A stretch of DNA of 64,000 nucleotides from Quercus robur (GCF_932294415.1 NC_065541.1:52244290-52308289), one strand, 5' to 3'; positions 1-10,870 are shown, counted from the stretch's first letter. Numbers and translations are program-made. Notes: generated by a model from the sequence alone, not told the origin.

Positions 1-141
1 CAGTATGCCTTTGACTAGGAAATGCAAAACCATGTACTTTGTTTGTCTCATATAAGAGTGATTTCTGAAGGAATATAAGTAATTTTTAACTGAACGAAGG
101 GATATATTTTATACTTATAATTTATGGTTTTGTTTGTGCAG

Positions 142-264
142 CTATGTCAAACTACTGGAAGTTCTCTTGGTTATGGGTTTGCTCGGGTTGTGCCCAAGCC
201 CAAAACTCAATCCTCAGATTCCTCAGATGAGAACCAGATCACAGAAGGGACGCTGGCAATATAG
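142..264 (+). CDS. Last exon of a gene truncated by the window edge; possibly KEA-type K+ efflux antiporter
   Basis: A splice acceptor (TTTGTGCAG ending at 141) is followed by a 40-codon open stretch closed by TAG at 262-264. The peptide starts LCQTTGSSLGYGFARVV and ends DENQITEGTLAI. It is polar and serine-rich, as expected of a cytosolic or stromal C-terminal tail. Neither of the other two frames looks coding. I do not recognise a domain in so short a piece. The next intact genes are FolD4 and taspase, which in Arabidopsis lie close to the plastid antiporter gene KEA2. That neighbourhood, plus a remembered resemblance to the GTLAI ending of KEA1/KEA2, suggests a KEA1/2-like protein. This identity is inference; only the exon structure is visible. 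The 3' untranslated region probably runs to about 550. Confidence 0.5.
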   Translation, partial: LCQTTGSSLGYGFARVVPKPKTQSSDSSDENQITEGTLAI

Positions 265-1193
265 AGAAATATAAACCATGTAGGGAAAAAACCTAGAAAA
301 AAGGAAAAAGAAAAAAAGAAACATGAAGAACTGTACAGCGGATTACATGTTTTTGTAAATTGTACAGATATATACTGAAACGAAAAACACAGACATACTC
401 TCCATTAATCATTTTTATTTTATTTTTTTATTTTATTTTTAATTCTAGAATTCCCGATAAATTTTGATATACTGTTGTCATTGAAGTTTTTGTTTTAAAC
501 GGACATGGAACACCTTTCCTTCTTGTTACTGATATTCGTTTCTATATAATCATCCTGTTATTTTTAGTTACCACGAAGACGTAGGATTAGAAAAAGGGCT
601 ATAACTTGGAAACGCAGTGTCCAGTTCAGACTCAGAATTGAAGAAGAGTTATAGAGAAACAGAAAGATGAAAGGAGAGATATGTGATAGGCTATCTGTAA
701 GTGCTGTTGAGGAGTTCAACCAATTCATCAGTAAATTCCCATCCAGATATAACAGAAGATGCACCTAAAACATCGTTCTATTCTTGTGGCAGGTACATGC
801 GATGCATGAGGGTTTATTGTTTTTATTTTTATAAATGCAATATGCGATATCAATAAAAGAGGAGGAAATAGTTGCTAAATAAAATATATGCATGTGATCT
901 TATTACCATGGAAATTAGCCAAAAAATAAAAAAAAATTTTAAAAACACAAAAACAAGAAAGTAACAATAAGAATTTGGAAACAAAAAATAAAAATGTGAG
1001 GGGTAACTACCAACAAAATGTAATGACAATGTGATGCAGTTAATATCATTGTGTATTTTTATTAGTCGTAAACCCACCCATATGAGGCGCGGGAAATGTA
1101 TTGAAAAAAATAAAGGAACAAATCTCTAGGTTTGTTTTGTTTTGTTTTTTGTTTTTTCCTATTGAACATTGTTATATACAGTATATTTTTTGG
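265..1193. other. Intergenic, 3' flank of the first gene
   Basis: AT-rich sequence with no convincing coding exon on either strand. The first 200-300 bases are probably the 3' untranslated region of the upstream gene. Short open stretches on the minus strand are composed of low-complexity A/T-rich codons and have no domain. Confidence 0.5.
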
Positions 1194-1550
1194 TTTTTTT
1201 TTTTTTTTTTTTTTTAGAAACCAGACAGACTTTATTCAAACTGCAGTAAAATTACTGTCATACAAAACAAGAGGCATAACATCACTATGGATGTCCTCTA
1301 ACCAGACCTGGGGTACAGAGGAGAGCTTAGCTAATTTGGCTAAACTGTCAGCTACCACGTTTCCCTTTCTACGAACATGGGAAAAGGAACAAGTGCTAAG
1401 TTGCAAAGACAGAGCCCGAGTGTCTTCAATGACATTACCAAACGAAGCAAGACAGGCAGAGTCAGCCTTCAGGTACTTAAGGACTGTCTCGGAATCCCCT
1501 TTTAGTTTGACATATTGTTTTAAGATGGAAATTGCTTTAATCATCATATC
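1194..1550 (-). mobile_element. 5'-truncated LINE (L1-type), RNase H end only
   Basis: Read on the minus strand, 1547-1236 encodes the C-terminal RNase H-like domain typical of plant L1 ORF2. It has KGDSETVLKYL, then SFSHVRRKGNVVADSLAKLAKL and VWLEDIHSD before the stop. A run of 22 T on the plus strand at 1194-1215 is the poly(A) tail of the minus-strand element. Everything upstream (endonuclease, reverse transcriptase) is missing, as in ordinary 5'-truncated LINE insertions. A clean target-site duplication was not found. AACATTGT occurs on both sides (about 1165 and 1574) but is not adjacent to the tail. Confidence 0.75.
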
Positions 1551-1834
1551 ATTATATGTAATTGACCAGAAAACATTGTATAGTTTGCTTAAAAAAATAT
1601 TTACATAAATACATAATATGCTTAAAGAAGGAGATGATATATATTAATAAATAAAAATAAAATACATATTCTCAAAAAGTATCTTCATAGGCACCACCAA
1701 GCACCAACCTCACTACAACATGCATTATAATATCCAAGGCTGCCTTTGCCACCACGTTCACTGGCAGTACCAAAACATGCATTGTTATAACTTAAAATGT
1801 ATTGAAGACGGGTTTAAAAGCATATTATCAAATG

Positions 1835-2192
1835 GTAGACCCATCTCTCTCTGCTTCTACTTATACTATATGCTGACTAATCTCAAATGACAGAAATGCT
1901 AAATCCAGCGTTTGTAGTACGCATGCATCTGCTAAAAAATATAATGGGATATCGATGTCACATGAAATGATTGGCAGACCAAAGAATCAAATTTGATATG
2001 TTTATCTTTTCTTGTAACACCATCGGTGAAGGAAGTTGACTGCCAGAGAGAGAATGAGCACTTTCGCGAATAAATTCAGGCAGAAATTAGCCAAAATCAT
2101 TTTTTTATATATATAAAAAAAAATAGTAGTAATGTGTAAATTTGTGAGGAGTTTAAAGCTTATGTACCATATAATGAAGATGTCAAAAAAAA
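1835..2192 (+). repeat. Poly(A)-ended dispersed repeat, copy 1
   Basis: This block is similar to 13544-13916. Shared landmarks in the same order are the GCTTCTACT pyrimidine tract, GCTGACTAATCTC, ACAGAAATGCTAAATCCA, CATGAAATGATTGGC, GACCAAAGAATC and AAATTTGTGAGGA. Similarity stops at a run of A in both copies (8 A here, 40 A in the other copy), which is how retroposed sequences end. There is no open reading frame. It could be a SINE-like or LINE-tail repeat, or a fragment of a larger duplicated unit; I do not recognise the family. Confidence 0.5.
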
Positions 2193-2564
2193 GTATATTA
2201 TACTATATAATTTTACTATAAATAATAATTTGATACCTTATAAACTTATTTATAAGCTTATATTATCCAATCTCAAGGATATATAAATATAGCTTGAACT
2301 TTATAAATATAAATATAGCTTGAACTTTATAAATATAAACATACAAGATTATATATACTTTATGAATGAACCTAAACAAACTTTGGTTGTCTCATATACT
2401 TGCAAGTTTGATCAAAATCATATTTTATGTTTGACTCTGAGTTTTCGACTTGTTTAATAAGTTAGCCTAAATTTAGGTTTGAGCTTAGCTTATTTATATC
2501 TATATGGTATCTAAAAACTTGAGCGTAGAATTTATTATTATGATGGTCCTATTGAATTATATTA
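2193..2564. other. AT-rich spacer with short direct repeats
   Basis: Very AT-rich. Around 2282-2340 the phrase ATAAATATAGCTTGAACTTT occurs twice in tandem. No coding signal was seen. Confidence 0.5.
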
Positions 2565-4158
2565 GGCTGCGTTTGGTTCAATGTAAATCGAATTCCGAGT
2601 GTAAAATGAATGTAGGGGAAAGTGAATTCCCGTAAGGAAAATGAAATCCGGGTGATTGGTTTTGCAATGGAAAATAGTCCAAAAAACGATTTTCGGTGTT
2701 TGGTAACATTCTGAAAATGCTATTTTCCTACAAATGCTTCACATTTTCTCAGCCTCCAAACAAATTTTATAACAGAAAATTTCAAAATATAGCCTTAACA
2801 CAACCAAAAATCAAAATAAAACCATTTATTCACAATATATACATAATATACTCGGTGAGAGGAGGAAGAAAGAGTGAAAGATAGATCGGGAGAGTGCGAT
2901 CTCAGTACCAACGGAGGATGGCGGTGGCCAGATTAGGAAAGAGAGAGATTGATATTAACGGAGGACGACAGCAGCTAGATCGGGTGGGTGTGGGTTTGCT
3001 AAAATGGGGATTGGGTTATGTGGGTAGATGGGTAGCTTCAGTGGCGGAGCTAGGATTCTGGTTTAGGGGGGGCAAGATGAAATAAAGAGTTGAAGGCAAA
3101 TAAATTTCAATTTTTTTAATTAGTATAATTAAAAAAATACTTAACTAATTTATCAAAAAATTTGATTAGCATAAAATATAATGTAAGTGATAAGTTGTTT
3201 CTTTTTTTTTTTCCCTCGTGCATAGCATTAGATTTATTTATTTATTTTTAATTTTTTTAAATTGATTGTATGGCATTTTTAAAAAAAAAAAAAAAATCAT
3301 AAAAGTATTGATGTTTATTAATTCTATGCTATATTGTGTTTATCATAAAAGCATTATAGAAGAATTAAAGAAAGCAACATAAAAATTTTGGCATATTGGT
3401 TGGAGATGTTGTGATAATATACCATTTTTTTAATTCCAAGATTACATAGAGTACATATAAGAATTTTCCTCTTCATTACATTAGCCGAGTTTGAAATATT
3501 TTCAAAATAAAATTTCAGGTCAAAGCTATTATTACTAAAAATGATATTTGTAGGGGAATATAATGAGCTTCTTGGTAATCATCAGCCAAGAAAAGTACAT
3601 TACAAGTGGAGCCAAAAGTGACAGCCCCATAGCACAATATTGCATGCAGAGTTGCAGAATATAAACTTAAGGCAAACAGAAACATCCACAAAGAAAATAT
3701 AGGAAGATATATATATTAAGTGGGTATGAGTTTGGGTGAGGCCAGGGGGGGCAATTGCCCCCTCTCGACCCCCCCTAGCTCCGCCCCTGGGTAGCTTGGA
3801 TGTGGATCGGAGCTCATGAAGGAGAGTAGCTTGGATGATGGTAGGGGTGGTGATGGTGGTGGTGGATTGGAGACATTTAGTGGTGGAGCATGGCGGTGAG
3901 GTAGAGTGGGTGCGATCTCGCCGGTGTTGGGGTGTGATGAGCCGGTGCTTGGATGTGCGATATCTCTCCTATATTTCCTAGGGTGTAATTCATTTGAAGG
4001 TAAAATAAGACCTGAAATGGTTTTACACCAGAGAGGCCTTATTTTACAGTCAACGCAGAAAATCAATTTCAGTTGACATAATTTTCAGTACGTACCAAAC
4101 ACGGAGCATGGTGTATAAGGATTTCTTGAAATTGTTTTCAATCAAAACAAACGCAGTA
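2565..4158 (+). mobile_element. PIF/Harbinger (Tourist-like) non-autonomous element, copy 1, interrupted by a hAT element
   Basis: The left end is GGCTGCGTTTGGTT preceded by TTA, the target duplication of PIF/Harbinger elements. The right end reads CAAAACAAACGCAG, the complement of the same terminus, with its last two bases decayed. The first ~170 bases match the complement of the right end of the element at 40347-41273. The last ~200 bases match the complement of that element's left end, for instance GTTGACTGTAAAATA. So the two are copies of one family in opposite orientation. The middle holds a separate insertion (3039-3789). No transposase is present. Short open stretches inside are by-products of composition. 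Confidence 0.75.
3039..3789. mobile_element. Non-autonomous hAT element nested in the Harbinger-like element
   Basis: The element begins CAGTGGCGGAGCTAGG and ends CCTAGCTCCGCCCCTG, imperfect terminal inverted repeats with the CAG...CTG ends typical of hAT transposons. It is flanked by a perfect 8-bp target duplication, GGTAGCTT at 3031-3038 and 3790-3797; 8 bp is the hAT hallmark. The ends are G-rich and C-rich and the interior is AT-rich (about 750 bp in total). No transposase frame remains, so it must have moved using an enzyme from elsewhere. Because it interrupts the Harbinger-like copy, it is the younger insertion. Confidence 0.85.
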
Positions 4159-4486
4159 GTGTAGCATTTTGGTGCATTTTGGTTCGTTTTAGTGAAGCTT
4201 TGAGAGGAAAGATCGCCATTTCATATAGAAGGAAATCTATTAAGTGAGGAAGCAAATTTCAAATTTCAAATATAAATAACTTAATTTTGAAAACTTTAAT
4301 ATATTGTATTAACTATATATACTTTGTTAAAAAATAATTATATCACTTTAAGTAGGGCAAATGAATTAAACTTTTTTTTAAATTTTTTCGAAAAGGGGTA
4401 AATGAATTAACCTAAACAAACTTTATTTTTGAATTGAAACCTCTACCGTAAAAGGACAAGATTTGTTTGAATTACATATATATGTA

Positions 4487-4521
<35 letters not shown>

Positions 4522-4579
4522 TATTAATACCTATCTCAATATTCAATAGTAGTCTTACAAAGTGAGTATATTGAAGGAT
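4159..4579. other. AT-rich spacer with (AT)n
   Basis: No coding signal. An (AT)n microsatellite lies near 4491-4517. Confidence 0.5.
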
Positions 4580-5339
4580 TTTTTTTTTTTTCAAAATAAC
4601 CCCCATTTTCAAACAATTTTGTTAGTTAGCATTGTTTTGAAACTATTTAGCAAACTAATATCTCGAGTCTGAAACAATCGAGTTCACTATAGCAAATCGA
4701 GTATCATAGACTTGATTTCTATTAAAATTCACAAGAAACTCAAGTAGTAAACACTTGATTTCCACAAAAGAGACCCAAGATACCTAAGTCTCCTGTCTCC
4801 TTCTTCCTCTTCTCCCTCTGAAAAAAAATCCACGACATCTGAAAAAAAAATCAACGACAATCACAATCGGCAAAACACCTCAATTAGTTCTTCCTCTTCA
4901 ACATTTGAAAAGAAATCCACGACATTTGAAAAAAAAAAAATCCACGACAATCACAGTCAGTGAAGCACTGAAAAGAAGAGATCAAAACACTGAACTAGCG
5001 TTCCAGGCGGCAAACCCAAGCAACAAAACCCAAAACCCACAAACTTAGGCGGTGAACCCACAAACCCAGACGACGAAACCCACGAACCTAGCTCGGACTG
5101 AACCCATGAATGTGGTTCCTCAGGTGAAGGTCATTTTCCTCAGTTTTCTCTTTTTTATTTGTGTAGACCAGGAACTCGATTCCAAAAGACTCGACTTCGA
5201 CTGGAAATTGACTCCTTTGTACTCGATTTGCTATAGTAAATTCGAGTCTAACAAACTCGAGATGTTAGTTTCCTAAATAGTTTGAAAAGGATGCTAGCTA
5301 ACAAAATTGTTTGAAAATGGATGCTATTTTGAAAAAAAA
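4580..5339. mobile_element. Foldback/long-TIR element, copy A
   Basis: The two ends form long inverted arms. The left arm (about 4592-4740) includes TTTCAAACAATTTTGTTAG, AAACTATTTAG and ATCTCGAGTC. The right arm (about 5185-5331) carries their complements, for example CTCGAGATGTTAGTTTCC and AACAAAATTGTTTGAAAATG. The arms repeat short ACTCGA(T/G) phrases. The centre is a non-coding C/A-rich tract. A second element of the same design follows at 5371-6242, and a shorter relative lies at 25285-25708. No transposase is visible. A foldback or Mutator-like non-autonomous element is the likely class. Confidence 0.6.
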
Positions 5340-5370
5340 CCAGTTTTTTATTTTATTTTTTTATTGTTAT

Positions 5371-6242
5371 TTTTTTTAAATAACTATAAAAGTCAAACAA
5401 TTTTATTAATTAACAACATTTCCAAACTATTTAGGAAAGTTACAACTTGAGTCTGTTAGACTCGATTTCACTGTAGCAAATCGAGTCTCAAATACTCGAT
5501 TTCCATGAGGTGCGTGGCTGAGGTGGATTAAGAAAATCCACGTGGATCTCAAATTTCTAAGACTCGAGTTCCCTCCAGAACCTCACGGACCAACCTAGAA
5601 AACACGAACCACGAACCCACAACAATTTTTGCTCTGATTGAGATCATGATTCAACAGTTTTTGCTTCGATTGAGAAAACACGAACCCACACACAGTTTTT
5701 CCTCCGATTGAGATCGTGATTTAGGTTTGGGATTTTGAGAAATGGATTTGGATTTTGAGAAATGGGTTTAGGATTTTGAGAAATGGATTTAGATGAAGAA
5801 GGAAGAACTGAAAACACAAACCCACAATAGAAAATATTCCTCCGGTGTCGAGATTGTCAAACCCATGGTGCTCTGGTGTTGAAATCGTGATTTGGGTTTG
5901 GGATTTTGAGAAATGGATTTAGATGAAGAAGGAAAAATTGTCTTAGGTTTTTGGGGGCTTGGAAGAAGAGAGTGGGACGGCAAATGGAGGAAAAAAAAAA
6001 AGAAAAAGAAAAGAGAAAAAAAAAGAATATGGTGAAGAGGAAATTGAGTCTTAAGGACTTGAGTTCCACGTGGATGTTAGTCCACCTTAGCTTTACCAGC
6101 ACACAGAAATCGAGTCTCTTAAACTCGATTTGTTACAGAAAATTGAGTTTAAAATACTCGAGTTGCAAGTTTTCTAAATAGTTTAGAAACGTTGCTAACT
6201 AATAAAATTGTTTGGCTTTTATAGTGATTTTAAAAAAAAAAT
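5371..6242. mobile_element. Foldback/long-TIR element, copy B
   Basis: Its inverted arms are built like copy A. The left arm has GTCAAACAATTTTATTAA and AACTTGAGTCTGTTAGACTC. The right arm has ATACTCGAGTTGCAAGTTT and CTAATAAAATTGTTTGGC. The interior contains an internal repeat of GGGATTTTGAGAAATGGATT (about 5727-5925, at least four copies). Direct adjacency to copy A suggests either insertion beside a relative or a tandem duplication. No coding capacity is recognised. Confidence 0.6.
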
Positions 6243-6246
6243 CGTA

Positions 6247-7166
6247 AAAGCATCCATAGTAGCTGTGGCATAATTTATGCCATTTTGCCACATTAAAATA
6301 ATATTTACAACTAATCAAACACAATCAACAGACACCACATTGCTGCCAACAACCAACAGCCACCACCACACAACCACCACATCCTCCACAACCCAAAACA
6401 CAATTCAAAACAAATCCATGGCCCACTAACACCAAATCGGAAGCCCTACCACCACCACCTCAACCATAAACCCCGACAAGCCCACTGCCTCCACACCCTT
6501 ACCCACACCCACTTCCAAACCCAAAACCTTCATAATCCAAGTCAACCTAGACTCCAAACCCACCATCTTCATTGTCGTCATCGTCATCGTCGACCCATAC
6601 AACAGACTCACATCGACATTACTCCCACACCGACATCGTCGACCCACACTGACATTACTCCCAACAGAACCCACCCACCTCCGTCGGAACCAAACCCAGC
6701 TAATAAGCTCAAAGGAAAGATATCCACTTCGGTTACACTAAATGCATACCTCGAGTCTTTAAATCTTTCATCAAATGCGCTTGATGGTGAAATACCCACT
6801 TCGTTTGGGGACTTGATTTCGTTGAAGAACGTGTCTTTAGCATCCAACTAGTTGTCAAGTTCGATCCCAGACTCGATTGTTAGTGTCGGCGTGGAAGAGC
6901 AGTGAGGGTTGGGGTTTGAGAGGAGAGGATTGGGGTTTGAGGGTGAGACTGACGGAGAGATGAGAGAGAAAGAAGAATAAAAAAATAATAAATCCATGTG
7001 CCACGCTCACTCGTACCGTGACAAATTTGTGACTCTACTGTAACATGTTGCAAAAAATATGAGATATAACACATCTGATAAATAGGGTCAAATGATATTT
7101 GGTATGTCAAATGTGTCAAATATTTAGCATTTAACAAATATAGCATATCTGCTGTGGTGCTCTAAA
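6247..7166. mobile_element. TIR element carrying a captured LRR gene fragment
   Basis: The left end reads GCATCCATAGTAGCTGTGGC and the right end, on the complement, GCACCACAGCAGATATGC, so the ends are related imperfect inverted repeats. The repeat pattern GCATCCACAGCAG...TGGC is common in plant non-autonomous DNA transposons. The interior includes a C/A-rich tract with a partly repeated GACATTACTCCCA phrase (about 6610-6665) and, at 6702-6884, a fragment of a leucine-rich-repeat protein gene. Its right end lies about 170 bp before the HSP70 start codon, so it makes up much of that gene's upstream sequence. The exact ends and target duplication are uncertain. Confidence 0.5.
6702..6884 (+). 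pseudogene. Leucine-rich-repeat (receptor-kinase type) gene fragment inside a TIR element
   Basis: Plus-strand translation gives NKLKGKIST, then [20 protein letters not shown] and [12 protein letters not shown], a TAG codon, and LSSSIPDSIVS. This is a classic plant extracellular LRR pattern (LxxLxLSSNxLxGxIP), about two and a half repeats, as found in LRR receptor-like kinases and proteins. There is no start, no kinase and no transmembrane part. The in-frame TAG sits where related repeats usually have Q or another polar residue, so it cannot encode a functional piece on its own. Its position inside a transposon suggests transduplication (Pack-MULE-like capture). The parent gene is not in this window. 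Confidence 0.65.
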
Positions 7167-7334
7167 AGGGTATTACAAAAAAGAAAAGATAAATAGTAAA
7201 AGAGAGTGGAGCCCTACACATTTTTTTTTTTTTTTTGAGAAACTGCCCTACATATTGATATAGACTCTGTTGTAGTACATCTCTTCCAGTGACAGACAAT
7301 TGGGAAAGGTATTTTGGACTGTAGGGTGTTTGTT

Positions 7335-10142
7335 ATGGGTGGCAAAGGAGAGAGCCCTGCAATAGGTATCGATCTGGGGACGACGTACTCATGCGTGGGA
7401 GTGTGGCAAAATGATCGTGTAGAGATAATACCCAATGACCAAGGAAACAGAATGACACCTTCCTATGTTGCATTTAATGACAAAGAACGATTGATAGGTG
7501 ATGCTGCCAAGAACCAAGTCGCCAGAAACCCTACCAACTCCATCTTTGGTATTCATCCTATTCTCCAAAGTCCAAACCTTTTTTTTTTTCTTCTGTTTTT
7601 TGTTGTAAACTCTTTTTTTTTCTTTTCTTTTTTTTAATTTTAATTTTCTGTTTTTTGTTGTAAACTTTTTTTTTTTCTTTTTTATTTGTCACAGCTTCCA
7701 AAACTCACTATTATCAGACAAAATCGACCTAGCTCAAGTTGTTTTTGGGTTGATCATTGATGGGTTAGCCTCGAGTTGGGTTGGGTTTAGATTTAAAGTT
7801 AAAAAAAAAAAAAAAAACCAATCTGACATTCTGACCCAACCTAACCGAACGTGACCTTTTTTGTTTTTAGTTTGATTGGTTTTGATATTTTGAGAATTAT
7901 ATTTGATGAAGTTGGAATTAAATTTAAGAATATTATGGGAATTGTAATAATTTGTTAAAAAAAAAAAAACCTAGTAATAACTAATATTTGTAATAATTTG
8001 TGTCTTTGCAATTTTTCTTCTTCCTATTGTTAGTTATGCTAAGTTTACAACCAAATATGTAGTCAAATTTTGTTAAAATAACCATTACGTGTATTGAATA
8101 GGCATTAAATACCAACTCTTATGGCATATCACATGGCTTAGTAAGAGAAATGCTACATCTACAACAATTTCACCTACCAGCAACAGCTAGTAATAGCTTC
8201 TCACTTAGAATTTGTTGCGTAAATGTTGCGAATATGATATTACTTGCTAAGTAATTGGAGTTGACTAAACTTCAATTAAGGTTCTCAGTTTAAAATTTCC
8301 AAACTTTTATTATATATCAGCAGTAATCAAATCTAAAACTTCAATGTGAAATATCAATGTTATCAACAGCTCTATTGATATATATTTTTTGGCTTATATA
8401 TTTATTAGCTATAAAATTTCCACTTCCATTCCTGAATTTTGCTGCTTCTTGTACTTCTTTGTTGTCAAATAGTTTTAACCTCTACTGTTTATGCAGATGC
8501 GAAGCGGTTGATTGGCAGGAGATTCAGTGATCCCTTGGTTCAGAAAGATATCAAACATTGGCCATTCAAGGTCATTGAAGGTCCTGGTAATAAGCCTCTG
8601 ATCATGGTGAACTATAAGGGCGAAGAGAAGCTCTTTGTTGCCGAAGAAATCTCGTCTATGGTCCTGACAAAGATGCGTGAGATTGCTGAGGCGTACCTAG
8701 ACACAACTGTGAATAAAGCGGTTATCACTGTCCCTGCCTACTTCAATGACGCTCAGCGTAAGGCCACAAAGGATGCTGGAAGCATTGCAGGCCTGGATGT
8801 CCTGCGTATAATCAATGAACCAACTGCTGCAGCCATTGCTTATGGTCTTGACAAGATGGCAGGTAGGGTTGGCAGGAGAAACGTGTTGATTTTTGATGTG
8901 GGTGGTGGTACTGCTGATGTCTCACTACTTACCATTGAAGAGGGTGTGTTTGAAGTGAAGGCTGTTTCTGGAGACACACATCTTGGAGGTGAGGACTTTG
9001 ATGACAGAATGGTAAAGCATTTTGTTGAAATATTTAAGAGGCAGCATAAGGTGGACATTAGTGGAGACTCTAGAGCTCTTAGGAGGTTGAGAACTTATTG
9101 TGAGAAAGCAAAGAGGATTCTTTCTTCTGCAATTGATACTACCATTGAAGTTGATTGTTTATATGATGGTATTGATTTCTTTTCAACTATTAATCGTGCC
9201 AAATTTGCTGAACTCAACATTGATTTGTTCAGGAAGTGTATCGAGCCTGTGAAAAAATGTTTGGCTGATGCTAAGATGGAGAAGAGTTTAGTTGATGATG
9301 TTGTTCTTACGGGTGGCTCTTCCAGAATTCCCAAGTTGCAGCAGTTGTTGCAGGACTTCTTTGATGGGAAGGAGCTCTGCAAGAGCATTAATCCGGATGA
9401 GGCTGTGGCTTATGGAGCCGCTGTTCAAGCTGCAATCTTGACCGGAACGGGTAATGAGAAAATTCAAGAGATAACACTCTTAGATGTCACCCCTCTGTCC
9501 CTCGGTGTAGAGCTTGATGGATTAGAGATGTCTGTTTTGATTCCAAGGAATACCGCAATTCCCACCAAGAAGGAGAGAGACTACACCACTGTCTTTGACA
9601 ACCAGACTTCTATATGGTTCCAAATTTACGAGGGTGAGAGAGCAAGATCTTGTGATAACAACTTGTTGGGAGAAATTACGATTCCTGTTACTCCAGCACA
9701 CAGGGGTGCTGCTTATGTAATAGTTTGTTTTGAAATTGACATCAATGGTATCTTGAATGTTTCAGCTAAGGATATGATCACTGGTGTGACAAGGAAGGTC
9801 ACTATTACCAATGAAAAGTCAAGACTGTCCAAAGAAGAGATTGAGAGGATGGTCTGTGATGCAAAGACATATATGGATGAAGATGATGAGCACAGGAAGA
9901 AGGTTAAGGCTAAGTTAGATTTGGATAACTATGCCTATGACATGAGAAATGCTATCAATGACAAGATGATTGGCACCTTGCTTGACCCTGAAGTTCAGAA
10001 AAAGATTAAAGATGCTGTTGAACATGTGATTCAATGGTCATTAGATGACATCCGGGTTGTGGATTTAAAACAATATCAAGACAAGCTGAATTGGCTCGAG
10101 AGAATCTGCAATCCCATTAGAGATTGTAGGCAACTACTCTAA
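7335..10142 (+). CDS. HSP70/HSC70-type chaperone lacking the C-terminal EEVD
   Basis: Exons 7335-7548 and 8497-10142 give 619 aa. The single GT-AG intron splits the aspartate codon of the [11 protein letters not shown] stretch, the usual intron place in plant cytosolic HSC70 genes, so this is not a retrocopy. The nucleotide-binding domain spans about residues 1-385 with [29 protein letters not shown] (usually DLGGGTFDVS) and [17 protein letters not shown]. The substrate-binding beta domain and most of the alpha-helical lid follow. The protein stops at [14 protein letters not shown], where normal cytosolic members (~650 aa) continue through a GGMP-rich tail to EEVD. Without EEVD it should not bind TPR co-chaperones such as HOP. 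Many otherwise conserved residues are changed, so it is a divergent paralog, possibly specialised or decaying. An in-frame ATG 21 nt upstream (7314) is an alternative start. No clear heat-shock element was seen. Confidence 0.85.
7549..8496 (+). other. HSP70 intron 1 (948 nt)
   Basis: It starts GTATTCATC after TCCATCTTTG and ends TTTATGCAG. It is AT-rich with several T and A homopolymers and has no second coding signal. Confidence 0.85.
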
Positions 10143-10686
10143 ATTTGAGTCACCAGTGTTCCTATTTTGACTAAATTGTGTCTAAAACCTTTTGTTCTAG
10201 TGTTTTCTTTCTAGTTATTTGGCCTTGTTCAGCAACGGTTGGAAATTTTGAAAACGTCTACGGTCAACTGATAAAGATTAAGCTTCACCCCTTCAACCCA
10301 TAGCTTGGTCATTGAATTATCTGTTTCATCATACAGCATTACAGCTACGCAATTGAATTTGTAAGGTTTTAATAGGAAAAATAAAAATGAAACTGGGTAA
10401 AGTAGGGAGCTACTAACTAGAAAAGCCCAATTGAAGTAAAATAATTACACCAACCATTTTTTCGCCTTGATCAGTGAGAAAAATCCAGCCACAAAGCAAC
10501 CCAAACACACACAACATTGGCCCTCTGACACAGTTTAGAAAATAGTAATTCCTGTAATTTGTTAGTTGTAGCCAATGTGGTGAGAGAGAACTTTCCTTGA
10601 CTGTATTTGGAGCTTGGATTTTGTGACAGGCGTAGAGAATATGATACAATAATTCTCTTGATAGACTATAGCCTCCAAATTCCAAT
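10143..10686. other. HSP70 3' flank
   Basis: No gene was recognised. The first ~250 bases are probably the 3' untranslated region. A 90-codon minus-strand open stretch here has no recognisable domain. Confidence 0.5.
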
Positions 10687-10870
10687 CATGGTGGTGGCTC
10701 TTCCAACCAAGTTTCCAAGTCTAGAATTTTACAAGCATATTGTGCAACCTTATGGGCAGCCTTGTTACACATTCGACTGGTAAGTTAAAGCCTTGAGCTG
10801 GGACTTGTTTCTTCCAAAAAAGGATGTCTTTAACGATGATGTCTTATTTGTGGAAAGGTCGCCTTCTATT
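10687..10870 (-). mobile_element. Degenerate LINE RNase H fragment
   Basis: The minus strand from 10769 down reads CNKAAHKVAQYACKILDL then ETWLEEPPP and a stop. This matches the end of the RNase H domain of plant L1 ORF2 (R.CNxxAHxLAxxAL...WxEDxPP). Upstream on the minus strand only short decayed pieces in changing frames remain. No poly(A) tail is evident, so the fragment is older than the other LINE ends in this window. Confidence 0.5.

Noticed and set aside
1132-1608. 158-codon plus-strand open frame
   Set aside because: It lies antisense to the RNase H end of a LINE, starts in a T-rich tract and has no domain. The minus strand is the real coding sense.
3716-4066. 116-codon minus-strand Pro-rich frame
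   Set aside because: It runs across the boundary between the nested hAT element and the Harbinger-like element, so it cannot be a gene.
7335-10142. HSP70 as a processed retrocopy
   Set aside because: It keeps the family's intron at the conserved codon and shows no poly(A) tail or target duplication.
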